Shown piece after piece: positions 24,892 to 34,926 of a DNA stretch of 64,000 bases. A program made the position numbers and the translations under genes. Position 1 is the first letter of the stretch. Each line of letters opens with the position of its first letter. The notes under the pieces are model-generated. The model saw only the letters and a list, made by a program, of their open reading frames with translations, did no database searches and was not told where the DNA came from. Source of the DNA: Chitinophagales bacterium (GTDB lineage: Bacteria > Bacteroidota > Bacteroidia > Chitinophagales > Chitinophagaceae); assembly GCA_020636495.1 (NCBI GenBank), contig JACJXQ010000008.1, positions 2,480,001 to 2,544,000 of the forward strand, in the 5' to 3' direction.

Positions 24892-25772
24892 GTACAGTAA
24901 ATATTACTATGGTGCAACGTATCAAAGACTACTTATCGCTGATAAAGTTCAGCCATACTGTCTTTGCACTACCCTTTGCGCTTATCGGTTTTGCATTGGC
25001 AGTTATTTACGAACAGTTCAACTTTGAATGGCACCTGCTGATAAAGATGTTACTGTGTATGATATTTGCCCGTACTGCTGCTATGGCTTTCAATCGCTAC
25101 CTGGACAGGGATATTGACGCACTGAACCCCAGAACGGCTAAAAGGGAGATACCTGCAGGTGTTATCAATCCGCAAAATGCACTTTGGTTTGTTATAGGTA
25201 ATTCCGTGTTGTTTATAGCTACTTGCTATGCTATCAACATGATGGTATTCTACCTATCGTTCGTGGCACTGTTCGTAATATTGTTTTACAGTTATACGAA
25301 ACGTTTTACCGCACTGTGTCACCTTGTATTGGGGGTAGGGTTATCACTGGCACCGATCGGGGCATACCTTGTGGTAACAGGCTTCTTCTCCTGGTTGCCA
25401 TTACTCTTTTCTGGCATTGTTATCACATGGGTATCCGGCTTTGACATTATCTACGCATTGCAGGATGAGGACTTTGACAGGAGTAATAAGTTGCACTCGA
25501 TACCGGCGGCATTAGGTGTTAAAAACGCCTTGGGCGTTTCTACCCTGTTACATATAGTATCCGCACTACTTGTAATCATAGCCGGAGCCATGGCCAGTTT
25601 CAACTGGATATACTGGACAGGTGCGGGAATATTTATCGGGCTGCTGATATACCAGCACACACTTGTAAAACCTAACGACCTGAGCAAGGTAAACATAGCC
25701 TTTATGACCACCAACGGAATAGGCAGTATCGTATTTGCCATATTCACCATAGTTTCATTAATATTCTTATAG
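24888..25772 (+). CDS. UbiA-family prenyltransferase
   Basis: A 294-residue membrane enzyme with eight to nine helices. The first prenyl-diphosphate motif is NRYLDRDIDALNPRT near residue 67 and the second is DIIYALQDEDFDR near 188. Family knowledge: it attaches a polyprenyl chain to an aromatic ring; in Bacteroidota this type often serves menaquinone synthesis by the futalosine route (MqnP-like) or resembles 4-hydroxybenzoate prenyltransferase. No other quinone gene is in the window, so the substrate stays open. It is coupled to the DUF1573 gene and followed by dapB at two bases. Confidence 0.88.
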   Translation: MSTVNITMVQRIKDYLSLIKFSHTVFALPFALIGFALAVIYEQFNFEWHLLIKMLLCMIFARTAAMAFNRYLDRDIDALNPRTAKREIPAGVINPQNALWFVIGNSVLFIATCYAINMMVFYLSFVALFVILFYSYTKRFTALCHLVLGVGLSLAPIGAYLVVTGFFSWLPLLFSGIVITWVSGFDIIYALQDEDFDRSNKLHSIPAALGVKNALGVSTLLHIVSALLVIIAGAMASFNWIYWTGAGIFIGLLIYQHTLVKPNDLSKVNIAFMTTNGIGSIVFAIFTIVSLIFL

Positions 25773-25773
25773 T

Positions 25774-26493
25774 ATGAACATAGCGATAATCGGGTACGGA
25801 AAAATGGGTAAGACCATTGAACAGATAGCAACAGAAAGAGGACATAACATTGTGCTGAAGATCAGCTCATCTAACGTGGACGAACTGACTGTAGATAACC
25901 TGAAAAAGGCAGACGTAGCCATAGAAATGACGCAACCTGAAGCTGCTAAGAACAATGTGCTGTTGTGCCTGGAAGCAGGTGTACCTGTAACCAGCGGCAC
26001 TACTGGTTGGAACAGTGATATTCCACTGGCACAACAGGCTGCAAAAAATAATAATACCGCTTTCCTGTATGCGTCTAATTACAGCGTAGGTGTCAATATA
26101 TTCTTCGAGGTGAACAAACTACTGGCAAGGCTGATGAATGAGCAACCTGCCTATGATGTGAATATGACCGAGATACACCATACACAAAAGAAAGACTCAC
26201 CAAGTGGTACGGCTATTACACTCGCTAACCAGGTACTGGATGCCATAAACCGCAAAAACAAATGGAGCGAAGAAGAACAGGGAGCAGATATATTACACAT
26301 CACCGCCCTGCGAGAAGAGGGTGTTCCGGGTACACACACCATTAATTATACTTCATCCATTGATGACATAAGCATTACCCATACAGCACACAACCGCAAT
26401 GGCTTTGCAATGGGCGCTGTATTGGCAGCAGAGTTTATTGCTGATAAGAAAGGAGTATTTACCATGCAGGATGTGCTGGGGATCAGCATGTAA
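25774..26493 (+). CDS. dapB: 4-hydroxy-tetrahydrodipicolinate reductase
   Basis: A 239-residue NAD(P)H reductase of the lysine/diaminopimelate pathway. The nucleotide motif IGYGKMGKTIEQIA is near the start, SGTTGW near residue 74, and the catalytic EIHHTQKKDSPSGTAI near 130. Slightly shorter than the 270-residue enterobacterial enzyme, as usual for Bacteroidota. It is the last gene of the pepT-DUF1573-ubiA-dapB string and ends with a strong terminator. Confidence 0.95.
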   Translation: MNIAIIGYGKMGKTIEQIATERGHNIVLKISSSNVDELTVDNLKKADVAIEMTQPEAAKNNVLLCLEAGVPVTSGTTGWNSDIPLAQQAAKNNNTAFLYASNYSVGVNIFFEVNKLLARLMNEQPAYDVNMTEIHHTQKKDSPSGTAITLANQVLDAINRKNKWSEEEQGADILHITALREEGVPGTHTINYTSSIDDISITHTAHNRNGFAMGAVLAAEFIADKKGVFTMQDVLGISM

Positions 26494-26512
26494 AACAACA
26501 ACACTATTATAA

Positions 26513-26546
26513 AGAAAAACGCCCCGCAATGCGGGGCATTTTTCTT
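26513..26546. terminator. Bidirectional terminator between dapB and the S9 peptidase
   Basis: GCCCCGC/GCGGGGC stem (26521-26527, 26531-26537) with loop AAT, flanked by AAAGAAAAAC on the left and ATTTTTCTTT on the right, so T-runs follow on both strands. Confidence 0.9.
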
Positions 26547-28711
26547 TATGGTTTCAGATACAGATCAAAGTAATCCGTTATCTTCTGCATCAGGTGTACC
26601 CTGTCCTTTCCACGCACATTGTGCGGATGAGAAGGATACACGAAATAATCTATCTGCTTGCCCAGCTCAACAGACTTGCGGATGAGTTTCATCGAATGCT
26701 GCCAAACCACCACATCGTCCTGCGCACCGTGTATGATAAGTAATTTACCTTTCAACCTGTCTACATGATTCAACAAATTATTGGCATCATATCCGGCTTT
26801 GTTGTTTTTCGGAGAATCCATATAACGCTCTGTGTACATCACCTCGTACATGTTCCAATCAATAACCGGACCACCTGCAACACCGACCTTGAACACATCG
26901 GGATGGCGCATCATCAATGATGTGGTCATAAAACCGCCAAAGCTCCAACCGTGCACGCCCATCCTGTTTGCATCTACAAAAGGCAATGTCTTCAGGTACT
27001 CTACCCCCTTCAACTGATCTTCCATTTCCACTGTTCCTAACTTGCCGAACGTAGCCTGCTCGAATGCCAGCCCCCTATTGCCACTGCCACGTCCGTCCAT
27101 TGAGAACACCACGTAACCATGCTGAGCCAGATACTCGTACCAAAGATTACGGCTGGCAGGGAAAGAGTTCCTTATCAGTTGTACATGCGGACCATTGTAC
27201 AGGTAAACAATAACAGGATATTTCTTATTCGCGTCAAAATCAACCGGCATGATCAACCTGCCATACAATGGCGTACCGTCATCAGCCTTTAATGTTACAC
27301 TCCTTACTTCAGGGCGGTCATAATCAACCAGCGGATTACCGGACTCTTTCATCAGGTGGCTGTACTTGCCATCTGTACTTCTTACCTCCGTCTTCTTAGC
27401 CACATCTCCGCTGCTGAACACATCCAGCATATACAAGCCATTGTCATTAACAGAAACACTATGCCAGCCAGCCTCCGGATCTATCTCAGCTATTCTACCG
27501 TTTCTCCATTCTACCGTATAGGCATGTTCTTCAAGCGGAGAATCTTTAGAACCTGTAATGATGAACTTATGCTCGCTCTCAATAGTACCTGCAATATCAT
27601 TTACCACCCAATCTCCTTTTGTGAGCTGCTTCAGCATTTTACCATCTGTATTATATAGGTACATATGCATATACCCATCACGCTGGCTGCGCCATACAAA
27701 CCTATCGTTAGTGCCCGGGATGAACGTAAGCGGCGTAAGCGGCTCTACATACTTATCAGAAGTCTCTTCAAATAATGTCTTAACGAATTCACCTGTTTTA
27801 GCATCATATTGGTTCAGCCACATATGATCTTGCTCCCTGTTTAGCACAGCAATGTATATATACGACTCATCCGGACTCCATGTGATACAAGGCAGGTATT
27901 GGTCAGCTGGCCCTTGTGTATTGATAATAGTGGTGCGGTTGTTAGACGGGTTATATACATGCAACTTTACCTGGTGAGAAGTGCCGCCTGCCATAGGGTA
28001 TTTGATCTCTTTAGGTGTAGCTGGCGTAACACTCCAATCTACGATAGGATAATCAGCCACCATGGTCTCATCCATATGATAATAAGCCAGGTAGTTGCCT
28101 TGTGGAGATAAGAATATACCGCCGTTGATACCAAACTCATTTCGGTGTACAGACTGGCCATTGATAATATGTTCATTCTTATCGTCTGTTACCGTAAGCG
28201 TTCTTTTGTCACGGGTGATCATATACAGGTTGTTGGCAACCGTATATACCACATTCTGATATTTATCTATAGTAAGGTTCTCTGCCTCTTTAGGCACGGT
28301 CACCCACTTCGACCACATATAACCACCGCCCGTAGCTGTACCCTGGTATAACTGCTCGCCATCTTTTATCCATACCAGACCTTTATCTATCCAATTTATG
28401 GCAGGCATAGATTTTAGTTTACCACTCCTGTCAAGTTTTGTATTGAGCTCATCCAGTCTTATTACCGTATCAGTAACCAGGTCAGGGAAACGCACCGAAA
28501 TAAGTGCATCGTCATTACCGGCCTTCACAACATGATACAACTTATTGGAGCCAGGCTCCCAGCTTGCGCTTTTTATCCCTTCTGGCGCCAATGTAGTATA
28601 GATACCATTGGTAGCCTCAGCCATTGTGTATTGTTTCTTCTGTGCAATAGCTGTATTAGCCAGCAATGTCGTGGCTATAAATATATACCCCGATGATCGT
28701 AAAATATTCAT
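26546..28711 (-). CDS. S9 family peptidase (dipeptidyl-peptidase IV type)
   Basis: A 721-residue exported serine peptidase. The signal peptide ends near TAIAQ (residue 23). An eight-bladed propeller region (about 40-460) precedes the alpha/beta-hydrolase domain with the nucleophile GWSFGGFMT near residue 588, Asp in GAQDDVVV near 666 and His in YPSHPHNVRGKDR near 698. DPP4 enzymes remove Xaa-Pro dipeptides in the periplasm. It has its own upstream region and ends in the bidirectional terminator. Confidence 0.93.
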   Translation of the reverse strand: MNILRSSGYIFIATTLLANTAIAQKKQYTMAEATNGIYTTLAPEGIKSASWEPGSNKLYHVVKAGNDDALISVRFPDLVTDTVIRLDELNTKLDRSGKLKSMPAINWIDKGLVWIKDGEQLYQGTATGGGYMWSKWVTVPKEAENLTIDKYQNVVYTVANNLYMITRDKRTLTVTDDKNEHIINGQSVHRNEFGINGGIFLSPQGNYLAYYHMDETMVADYPIVDWSVTPATPKEIKYPMAGGTSHQVKLHVYNPSNNRTTIINTQGPADQYLPCITWSPDESYIYIAVLNREQDHMWLNQYDAKTGEFVKTLFEETSDKYVEPLTPLTFIPGTNDRFVWRSQRDGYMHMYLYNTDGKMLKQLTKGDWVVNDIAGTIESEHKFIITGSKDSPLEEHAYTVEWRNGRIAEIDPEAGWHSVSVNDNGLYMLDVFSSGDVAKKTEVRSTDGKYSHLMKESGNPLVDYDRPEVRSVTLKADDGTPLYGRLIMPVDFDANKKYPVIVYLYNGPHVQLIRNSFPASRNLWYEYLAQHGYVVFSMDGRGSGNRGLAFEQATFGKLGTVEMEDQLKGVEYLKTLPFVDANRMGVHGWSFGGFMTTSLMMRHPDVFKVGVAGGPVIDWNMYEVMYTERYMDSPKNNKAGYDANNLLNHVDRLKGKLLIIHGAQDDVVVWQHSMKLIRKSVELGKQIDYFVYPSHPHNVRGKDRVHLMQKITDYFDLYLKP

Positions 28712-28768
28712 GAATTGTGTAATTGATTTGGAGGCTTGAAATTAGATATTATTACCCGAAAATCTATA

Positions 28769-28790
28769 CCCCGAACGGGGTTAGGCGTTT
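28769..28790 (+). repeat. Degenerate hairpin-plus-tail repeat
   Basis: CCCCGAACGGGG followed by TTAGGCGTTT. It has the same shape as the repeats around the DUF559 cassette, with another stem sequence and a mutated tail. It points toward the hydrolase gene, whose ATG is 45 bases downstream. Confidence 0.45.
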
Positions 28791-28835
28791 TGAAGTAACT
28801 TTAAACCAATTATCAGCAGAGTTGTTATTGTACAC

Positions 28836-29879
28836 ATGAATAAATTATTGGTTATAATATCCGTACTGTTGACCTGTAATAGCTTCGGGCAAGGGTATTC
28901 ATTCAATACCGAAGAATGGTGGCACAGGCTGGCCTATGAAGAACAAATGTCCGCTCCCGGCACAGCAAACCTTGACACATGTATAGTTGTTGCCAGCAAC
29001 AGGTTTCTCACTGGAGACAAGTTACGTTTTATGAGCGAAACACGAGGTGACGGAACTCTATTATACTTCTTCGTTTACGCGTACAAAGGGCAATGGCATG
29101 TTCTGAAACAGAAAAGCCTGGCGTCTGCCGTCAAACTTATGCCGCACCCTAACGAGGACTGGGTAATATATACTGAAGGTATGGGTAAAATATTCACCTC
29201 TGAACTGAATAGGGGTATGATGATGTCATCACAGTATGGCGTTAATGTCATTATGCTTGACTACCCTAGCATCACCACAACAAAAGGCAATCTGGGCAAC
29301 TACCTGTTCTCTATCAAAAATGCAAGGCTTGCATACGTTGACCATGTGCCAATGTTGGAGGAAATAAAACAGCTAAAAGCAAACGGTAAACTGGGAACCG
29401 GTAAAATAAGCCTGTTCTTTCATAGCATGGGTAATTACTTGCTGAGACAAACAGTAAAAAAGAAACAGCTACTCAGGATAAATGACACTAAATGGGCAGA
29501 TAATATTATACTCAACTCAGCATGCGTGCCTCAGTACCACCATACAAAATGGCTGAACAAAGTGAGTTTTGCCCAAAATATTTATATACAGTATAATCCG
29601 GAAGACAGAACACTTTTCTGGGCAGAACTTATTAGCAAAAAAAAGCAATTAGGCCGCAGGTTGAGAAACCCGGTTAGCAGCATGGCCAATTATGTAAACT
29701 TCAATAAAGTGGTAGGCGAAGAGCACAGCTACTTCCTGACATTGCAGGGCCGCATGCCAGCCAAAGACATAACAAAAAAATACTACAACGTTATATTACA
29801 CGGCGGTAATATCAATTTCAAAGATCCGATGTACAAGCCATCTACCTATCGCAATATCGGGTACGAAGTACAACCTTGA
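28836..29879 (+). CDS. Exported alpha/beta-hydrolase, DUF900-like
   Basis: A 347-residue protein with a signal peptide (MNKLLVIISVLLTCNSFGQG). The nucleophile elbow LFFHSMGNYLL near residue 192 matches the HSMGN motif of DUF900-type esterases. An upstream VIMLDYPS near residue 140 and HGGNINFKDP near 324 complete the usual hydrolase look. Substrate is unknown. It is a single gene between the S9 peptidase (divergent) and kdsA (convergent). Confidence 0.7.
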   Translation: MNKLLVIISVLLTCNSFGQGYSFNTEEWWHRLAYEEQMSAPGTANLDTCIVVASNRFLTGDKLRFMSETRGDGTLLYFFVYAYKGQWHVLKQKSLASAVKLMPHPNEDWVIYTEGMGKIFTSELNRGMMMSSQYGVNVIMLDYPSITTTKGNLGNYLFSIKNARLAYVDHVPMLEEIKQLKANGKLGTGKISLFFHSMGNYLLRQTVKKKQLLRINDTKWADNIILNSACVPQYHHTKWLNKVSFAQNIYIQYNPEDRTLFWAELISKKKQLGRRLRNPVSSMANYVNFNKVVGEEHSYFLTLQGRMPAKDITKKYYNVILHGGNINFKDPMYKPSTYRNIGYEVQP

Positions 29880-29881
29880 CT

Positions 29882-30709
29882 TTAGAGGGTATTCACGACT
29901 GCTTTGAGGCGGGTAAGTTTATCCATAAGACCATCCAACAGGTCAAGATGCAGCATATTGGCACCATCAGATTTGGCTGTTGAAGGGTCAGGATGTGTTT
30001 CTATGAACAGTCCATCGGCACCAACGGCAATACCTGCACGGGCTATTGTTTCTATCATTGCCGGGTTACCTCCCGTTACACCACTGCTTTGATTGGGTTG
30101 TTGTAACGAATGCGTACAATCCAATACAACGGGTACATTCATATTACGCATGGCAGGTATGCCCCTGTAATCAACTATAAGATCGGTGTAACCAAATGTT
30201 GTTCCCCTGTCAGTAAGTATCACTTTATCGTTACCGCTTTCCTGTAGTTTGGTTACGGCAAACTGCATAGCTTCAGGGCTCAGGAACTGTCCTTTTTTCA
30301 CGTTTACTACCTTACCTGTTTTAGCAGCGGCGACCAGTATATCTGTTTGGCGGCAAAGAAAAGCGGGGATCTGTAACACATCTACATATTCAGCAGCCAT
30401 AGCGGCTTCATCGGCAGCATGTATATCTGTAACAACAGGAACATTGAACGTGTCGCGAACTTTGGCCAATATCTTCAGAGCAGTTTCATCACCAATACCC
30501 GTAAAGCTATCCAGGCGTGTACGGTTGGCCTTGCGATAAGAACCTTTAAAGATCAGTGGTATATTATATTTCACACAAATGGCCACTACCCTTTCCGCTG
30601 TACGCAATGCTATCTCTTCACCTTCTATAGCGCATGGCCCTGCCAGCAGAAAAAAGTTATCCTTATTGTATTGAGCCCCGAATAGCTCCTGCAAAAAACC
30701 GTTGTTCAT
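29882..30709 (-). CDS. kdsA: 3-deoxy-8-phosphooctulonate synthase
   Basis: A 275-residue enzyme condensing phosphoenolpyruvate with arabinose 5-phosphate for the Kdo of lipopolysaccharide. Motifs: FLLAGPCAIEGEE near residue 20, KGSYRKANRTRLDSFTG near 55, VTDIHAADEAA near 95, DCTHSLQQPN near 197 and ETHPDPSTAKSDGANML near 236. The segment lacks the metal-site Cys at the usual N-terminal position (CAIEGEE is present; the second residues fit the metal-independent or -dependent split poorly by eye). Normal length. Confidence 0.96.
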   Translation of the reverse strand: MNNGFLQELFGAQYNKDNFFLLAGPCAIEGEEIALRTAERVVAICVKYNIPLIFKGSYRKANRTRLDSFTGIGDETALKILAKVRDTFNVPVVTDIHAADEAAMAAEYVDVLQIPAFLCRQTDILVAAAKTGKVVNVKKGQFLSPEAMQFAVTKLQESGNDKVILTDRGTTFGYTDLIVDYRGIPAMRNMNVPVVLDCTHSLQQPNQSSGVTGGNPAMIETIARAGIAVGADGLFIETHPDPSTAKSDGANMLHLDLLDGLMDKLTRLKAVVNTL

Positions 30710-30737
30710 TTTGTAAAAGTAATGTTTCCGATGAATA

Positions 30738-32186
30738 TCAGCACTCAGGCAGGCTCAGCGGAATATGCATTTCTTCCTCTCCTTTTATTTGCGTTGCCAG
30801 TCCACCTTCTGAGGTTTCCTTATATTTGTGATTCATATCAAGGGCCGTCTCCCACATACTTTTCACCGCATGATCTAATGACACCTTAGCGTTATCAGGG
30901 TTGCTGCCCAAAGCCAACTGCGATGCAGTAATGGCTTTTATTGCCCCCATAGTATTACGTTCTATACAAGGCACCTGTACCAGGCCACCTACGGGATCGC
31001 ATGTCAACCCAAGGTGATGCTCCATAGCTATTTCGGCAGCCATCAGCGCTTGTCTTACACTACCTCCCAATGCCTCAGTAAGTGCCGCTGCCGCCATAGA
31101 AGAAGATACCCCTATCTCGGCCTGGCAGCCACCCATTGCGGCAGAAAGTGTTGCTCCTTTCTTGAAGATGCTACCGATTTCAGAAGCTGTAAGCAGGAAG
31201 TTGATGATCTTCTCCTCATCATTGCCATCGCAGAAAACAATGAAATATTGCAATACTGCAGGTACAACGCCGGCCGCACCATTGGTAGGGGCCGTCACTA
31301 CCCTGCCGAATGAGGCATTTTCCTCATTCACAGCCAGTGCAAAACAACTTACCCAGTCCAGCGTATATTTAAAATTCTCACCACCCGCACGTATAGCTTC
31401 TATCCACTCTTCGTAATCATTGTATGTTCTGCCGGCCAGTAAACGTTTATTGAGTCCGGCGGCACGTCTTTTTACATTAAGGCCTCCGGGTAGTTCCCCT
31501 GTAATGTGACTACCACGGTAGATACACTCACGCATGATACGCCATATGTTCAGCACACCGTCTTTTGTAGCTTTTTCGCTGCGCCACTCGCTTTCGTTCT
31601 CCAGCACTATATCTGCAATACTCAGTCCTGTCTTACGCCCCCAGTGCAACAGGTCGTTAGCTTTATCTATCGGGAAAGAAAGTTGTACATCACCGCGGGC
31701 AATATCTTCGTCCGCCTCCTTGATAACGAAACCACCGCCTATTGAATAATAGGTTTCTGCTATTTCTTTACCATCGTTGAACCTGCAAAGAAAAGTAACC
31801 GCATTAGGATGAAAAGGAAGACTTTCAGTGTACAGGAAAACAAGGTCCTCATTATAATCAAACGGGATAACAATGTCTCCGTTCAGGTTTAACTCTTTGG
31901 TCTTCTTTATCAGGTTGACCCTTGGGGTTACCTCATTCACATTGAAAGTAACTGGATCTTCTCCACACAACCCTAATAAAACAGCCACATCCGTACCATG
32001 TCCCTTACCGGTTTTAGCCAATGAGCCATATAGCATTACCTTCACATGTTCTACCTTATCCAGTCCTGTCTTTTTCAGCGTATCAATGAACCGCAACGCA
32101 GCCTTCCACGGGCCTAATGTATGCGAGCTACTGGGACCTATGCCTATCTTAAATATGTCGAATACCGAAATGCTTTCCCTGATCAC
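30738..32186 (-). CDS. sdaA: L-serine ammonia-lyase, iron-sulfur type, single chain
   Basis: A 482-residue enzyme deaminating serine to pyruvate. The N-terminal beta domain (about 1-155, with GPSSSHTLGPWKAA) is fused to the catalytic alpha domain containing APTNGAAGVVPAVLQYF near residue 297, CDPVGGLVQVPCIERN near 398 and a further Cys near 350 (GGCQAE), the likely 4Fe-4S ligands. It starts with GTG at 32186. It precedes kdsA by 28 bases and may be cotranscribed with it. Confidence 0.94.
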   Translation of the reverse strand: MIRESISVFDIFKIGIGPSSSHTLGPWKAALRFIDTLKKTGLDKVEHVKVMLYGSLAKTGKGHGTDVAVLLGLCGEDPVTFNVNEVTPRVNLIKKTKELNLNGDIVIPFDYNEDLVFLYTESLPFHPNAVTFLCRFNDGKEIAETYYSIGGGFVIKEADEDIARGDVQLSFPIDKANDLLHWGRKTGLSIADIVLENESEWRSEKATKDGVLNIWRIMRECIYRGSHITGELPGGLNVKRRAAGLNKRLLAGRTYNDYEEWIEAIRAGGENFKYTLDWVSCFALAVNEENASFGRVVTAPTNGAAGVVPAVLQYFIVFCDGNDEEKIINFLLTASEIGSIFKKGATLSAAMGGCQAEIGVSSSMAAAALTEALGGSVRQALMAAEIAMEHHLGLTCDPVGGLVQVPCIERNTMGAIKAITASQLALGSNPDNAKVSLDHAVKSMWETALDMNHKYKETSEGGLATQIKGEEEMHIPLSLPEC

Positions 32187-32284
32187 TTACTGTATGCTTT
32201 TTATATATGCAAAATTAGGGGAACTAAGTCCCCTAATCAACTTTTGCGCAAAGCTATGCTTACAATAAATATCAGCAAAAAATA

Positions 32285-32857
32285 TTATGGTAATAATACA
32301 TGGTCTATTACATGTATCACACCATTCTTCTGGTACACGTCAGCAATAGTCACCATAGCCTTTCCGCCTTTGGCGTCCATTACCCATACATTGTTCTTTT
32401 TATCCAGCATTACGGTCAGGTTCTCACCCTGTACGGTTTTCAGTGTAGCATTACCGCCACCTTTTTTGATCTTGTCCATCAGGTCCTTAGCATCCAGGTT
32501 GCCTGCTACCACATGATAAGTTAAGACACCTGTAAGTTGGTCTTTATTCTCCGGCTTCAGCAATGTTTCTACGGTACCTTTCGGCAGCATGTCAAAAGCC
32601 TTGTTAGTGGGGGCAAATACAGTAAAAGGCCCTGCGCTCTGCAGTGTTTCTACCAGCCCGGCTGCTTTCACGGCAGCTACCAGCGTGGTGTGGTCTTTTG
32701 AGTTCACTGCATTTTCTACAATGTTCTTAGATGGATACATAGCCGCACCACCTACCATTACCGTCTTTTCTTTTTCTTTACCTTTTGCGAGGCTATCAAC
32801 AGGTTGCGTGGCTATCAGAGCCAGAGCCATTACCGGCACGATCATTATACGTTTCAT
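32285..32857 (-). CDS. Fasciclin (FAS1) domain exported protein
   Basis: A 190-residue protein with a signal peptide (about 1-24) and one FAS1 domain (about 45-190). The two conserved boxes are seen: TVFAPTNKAFDMLP near residue 88 and the end box NGVIHVIDHVLLP at the C-terminus. FAS1 domains mediate adhesion or matrix binding; here the protein is likely periplasmic or on the surface. It is a single gene upstream of a terminator-separated sppA (both minus strand). Confidence 0.9.
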   Translation of the reverse strand: MKRIMIVPVMALALIATQPVDSLAKGKEKEKTVMVGGAAMYPSKNIVENAVNSKDHTTLVAAVKAAGLVETLQSAGPFTVFAPTNKAFDMLPKGTVETLLKPENKDQLTGVLTYHVVAGNLDAKDLMDKIKKGGGNATLKTVQGENLTVMLDKKNNVWVMDAKGGKAMVTIADVYQKNGVIHVIDHVLLP

Positions 32858-32932
32858 AATTTGAAAAATTGATTGGTTAATTATTTGGTTTCAGCAACAT
32901 ATACGATGCACTGTTGATGTTGGATTTACCGC

Positions 32933-32962
32933 ACAAAAAAAATCCTGCCCTTAGGGCAGGAT
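32933..32962 (-). terminator. Terminator of sppA
   Basis: ATCCTGCCC/GGGCAGGAT stem (32942-32950, 32954-32962; loop TTA) followed on the minus strand by a run of eight U residues. It separates sppA from the fasciclin gene. Confidence 0.9.
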
Positions 32963-32984
32963 CTCATTACGTTTAAAACTCTTA

Positions 32985-34766
32985 TTACTGCATACTCAGG
33001 CTGAAAGGCATCAGCGCAACAGCACGGCCATTAAAGCTTTTCAGCATTTTCAGTTGTTTGATGAACGGATAATCTGTTTCCAATTCTTTTTCTATGTCTG
33101 ACTTAACGGCTGCAGAAACACCCTCAGCACCACTCATACGTTTTAGCAGCATCTCAAATTTATCTACCGTTTCTGGATATGTAACGACAGAATAATCTGA
33201 AATACCTGCCATAGCGGCAGCACTCTCTATAGCCCTGTCTATATCACCGTAAGCATCAGCCAGGCCATTACTCACAGCATCAGTCCCACTCCATACTCGG
33301 CCTTGTGCTATCACATCCACATCCTCTACATTCATATGGCGTCCTTCTGCAACGTGGTTTTTGAATATGCCGTAGATCTTATCTACTGACCTTTGCATAC
33401 GCTGTGCTTCATCCGGAGTTAACGGGCGGTAACCACTAGGGAAGTCTGCATAAGGTGCATTCTTCACCTTATCGAAAGTAATGCCCAATTTATTTTTGGT
33501 CATATTCTCTATATTGAACAGCATGGTGAACACACCAATACTCCCTGTTACCGTATTAGGCATTACAAAAATGCTATCAGCATAGCAGGAAATATAGTAA
33601 CCTCCGGATGCAGCTACATCTCCCATAGAGACAATAAGCTTCTTCTCTTTTTGCAACAGTCGAAGCTCCCTTAGTATCACCTCTGATGCCAACGCACTAC
33701 CACCCGGGGAGTTCACACGCATTACTACTGCCTTTATCTTATCATTCTTGCGTATCTGGCGAATGGTTTTCAGCATATTGGCACTGGCTATCTGCCCATC
33801 CTGATCAGACTCACCATCAACTATTGAACCTTCAGCATACAGTATAGCAATACGGTCAGCCTTCCTTTCGTTAACATCCAGCTTCCTGGCGTACTTGTCA
33901 ATAGTTACCAGCTTCACTTCTTTATCTTCATCCGTTCCGGTCTTTTCTTTCAGCAGATCATTCACCTGGTCCGAATAACGCAGGCCACTCACCAGTTTGT
34001 TGTTCAAAGCATCTTCAGCAAATTCAATTGTTCCATTGGCCACCAGTTGATTTACAGCAGCAGCATCAGTACCCGTGTATTCTGCCACTGCTTTGACGAA
34101 CTCATCCCAGAAGTCCTGTTGAAACTCAACTATCTGCTCTCGATTGGCATCGCTCATAGAGGTGGCCCTGAAAGGCTCCGTAGCACTCTTAAACTTACCC
34201 GCATAGAATATCTCGGGTTCTATCTCCAACTTATCAAGTGTACCTTTAAAGAAAGCCAGTACAGTTGCGAAACCCTTCAGTTCCAGGTCGCCCACAGGAT
34301 TCAGGAAGATGCTATCAGCAGCTGTGGCCACATAGTAAGCCCCCTGGGTAATATTTTCCCCATAGGCATAAACGAACTTACCACTGGTCTTAAAGTCCTT
34401 TACAGCTTCGCGTAGTTGTTGCAATGTAGCCCATCCATTAGGTGTGGGGTTCAGGCGCAACACAATTCCTTTGATATTGTCATCTTCTTTTGCATGTTCA
34501 AGCGATTTTACAACGTCGTACAGACCCGGGCTATACCCACTTTCACCAGAAATAACAGCCAGGGAGTTTTCCTGCTCCTGCTCGCGTAGCTGAGTTTTCA
34601 GATCTATATACAAAACGCTGTTGGAGGTGATGGCTACTTCGGGTTTGTTGGATACCGTACTGCTTACCGCACCTATGATCATGCCGATCAACACCCCGAA
34701 AATGATTACACCGGCAACGATCATTGCCAGCAGAGAGGCGAAGAACATCTTAAAAAACTGCTTCAT
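32985..34766 (-). CDS. sppA: Signal peptide peptidase SppA, 67K type
   Basis: A protein of about 593 residues, the long form with two ClpP-like halves. It has an N-terminal membrane anchor (MKQFFKMFFASLLAMIVAG..). The catalytic Lys region YGENITQGAYYVATAADSI is near residue 145 in the first half and the Ser region VASGGYYISCYADSIFV with NSPGGSALASEVI is in the second half near 360-390. It degrades cleaved signal peptides at the membrane. ATG 34766 is preferred over an in-frame start ten codons earlier because it begins at the anchor. Confidence 0.94.
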   Translation of the reverse strand: MKQFFKMFFASLLAMIVAGVIIFGVLIGMIIGAVSSTVSNKPEVAITSNSVLYIDLKTQLREQEQENSLAVISGESGYSPGLYDVVKSLEHAKEDDNIKGIVLRLNPTPNGWATLQQLREAVKDFKTSGKFVYAYGENITQGAYYVATAADSIFLNPVGDLELKGFATVLAFFKGTLDKLEIEPEIFYAGKFKSATEPFRATSMSDANREQIVEFQQDFWDEFVKAVAEYTGTDAAAVNQLVANGTIEFAEDALNNKLVSGLRYSDQVNDLLKEKTGTDEDKEVKLVTIDKYARKLDVNERKADRIAILYAEGSIVDGESDQDGQIASANMLKTIRQIRKNDKIKAVVMRVNSPGGSALASEVILRELRLLQKEKKLIVSMGDVAASGGYYISCYADSIFVMPNTVTGSIGVFTMLFNIENMTKNKLGITFDKVKNAPYADFPSGYRPLTPDEAQRMQRSVDKIYGIFKNHVAEGRHMNVEDVDVIAQGRVWSGTDAVSNGLADAYGDIDRAIESAAAMAGISDYSVVTYPETVDKFEMLLKRMSGAEGVSAAVKSDIEKELETDYPFIKQLKMLKSFNGRAVALMPFSLSMQ

Positions 34767-34926
34767 AATTACTTGAGTATTATTGTATACCTGCAAATAT
34801 AGGGGTCATTCAACAAACAAATATTAAATAACACTGTCATGTAGGGGGATTATTGAAGTTATTTTTTCTTGACCTGATATTATAACTTTACCCTTAAGGT
34901 TGCCGCAAAAGGCTGTCCGCTTATCT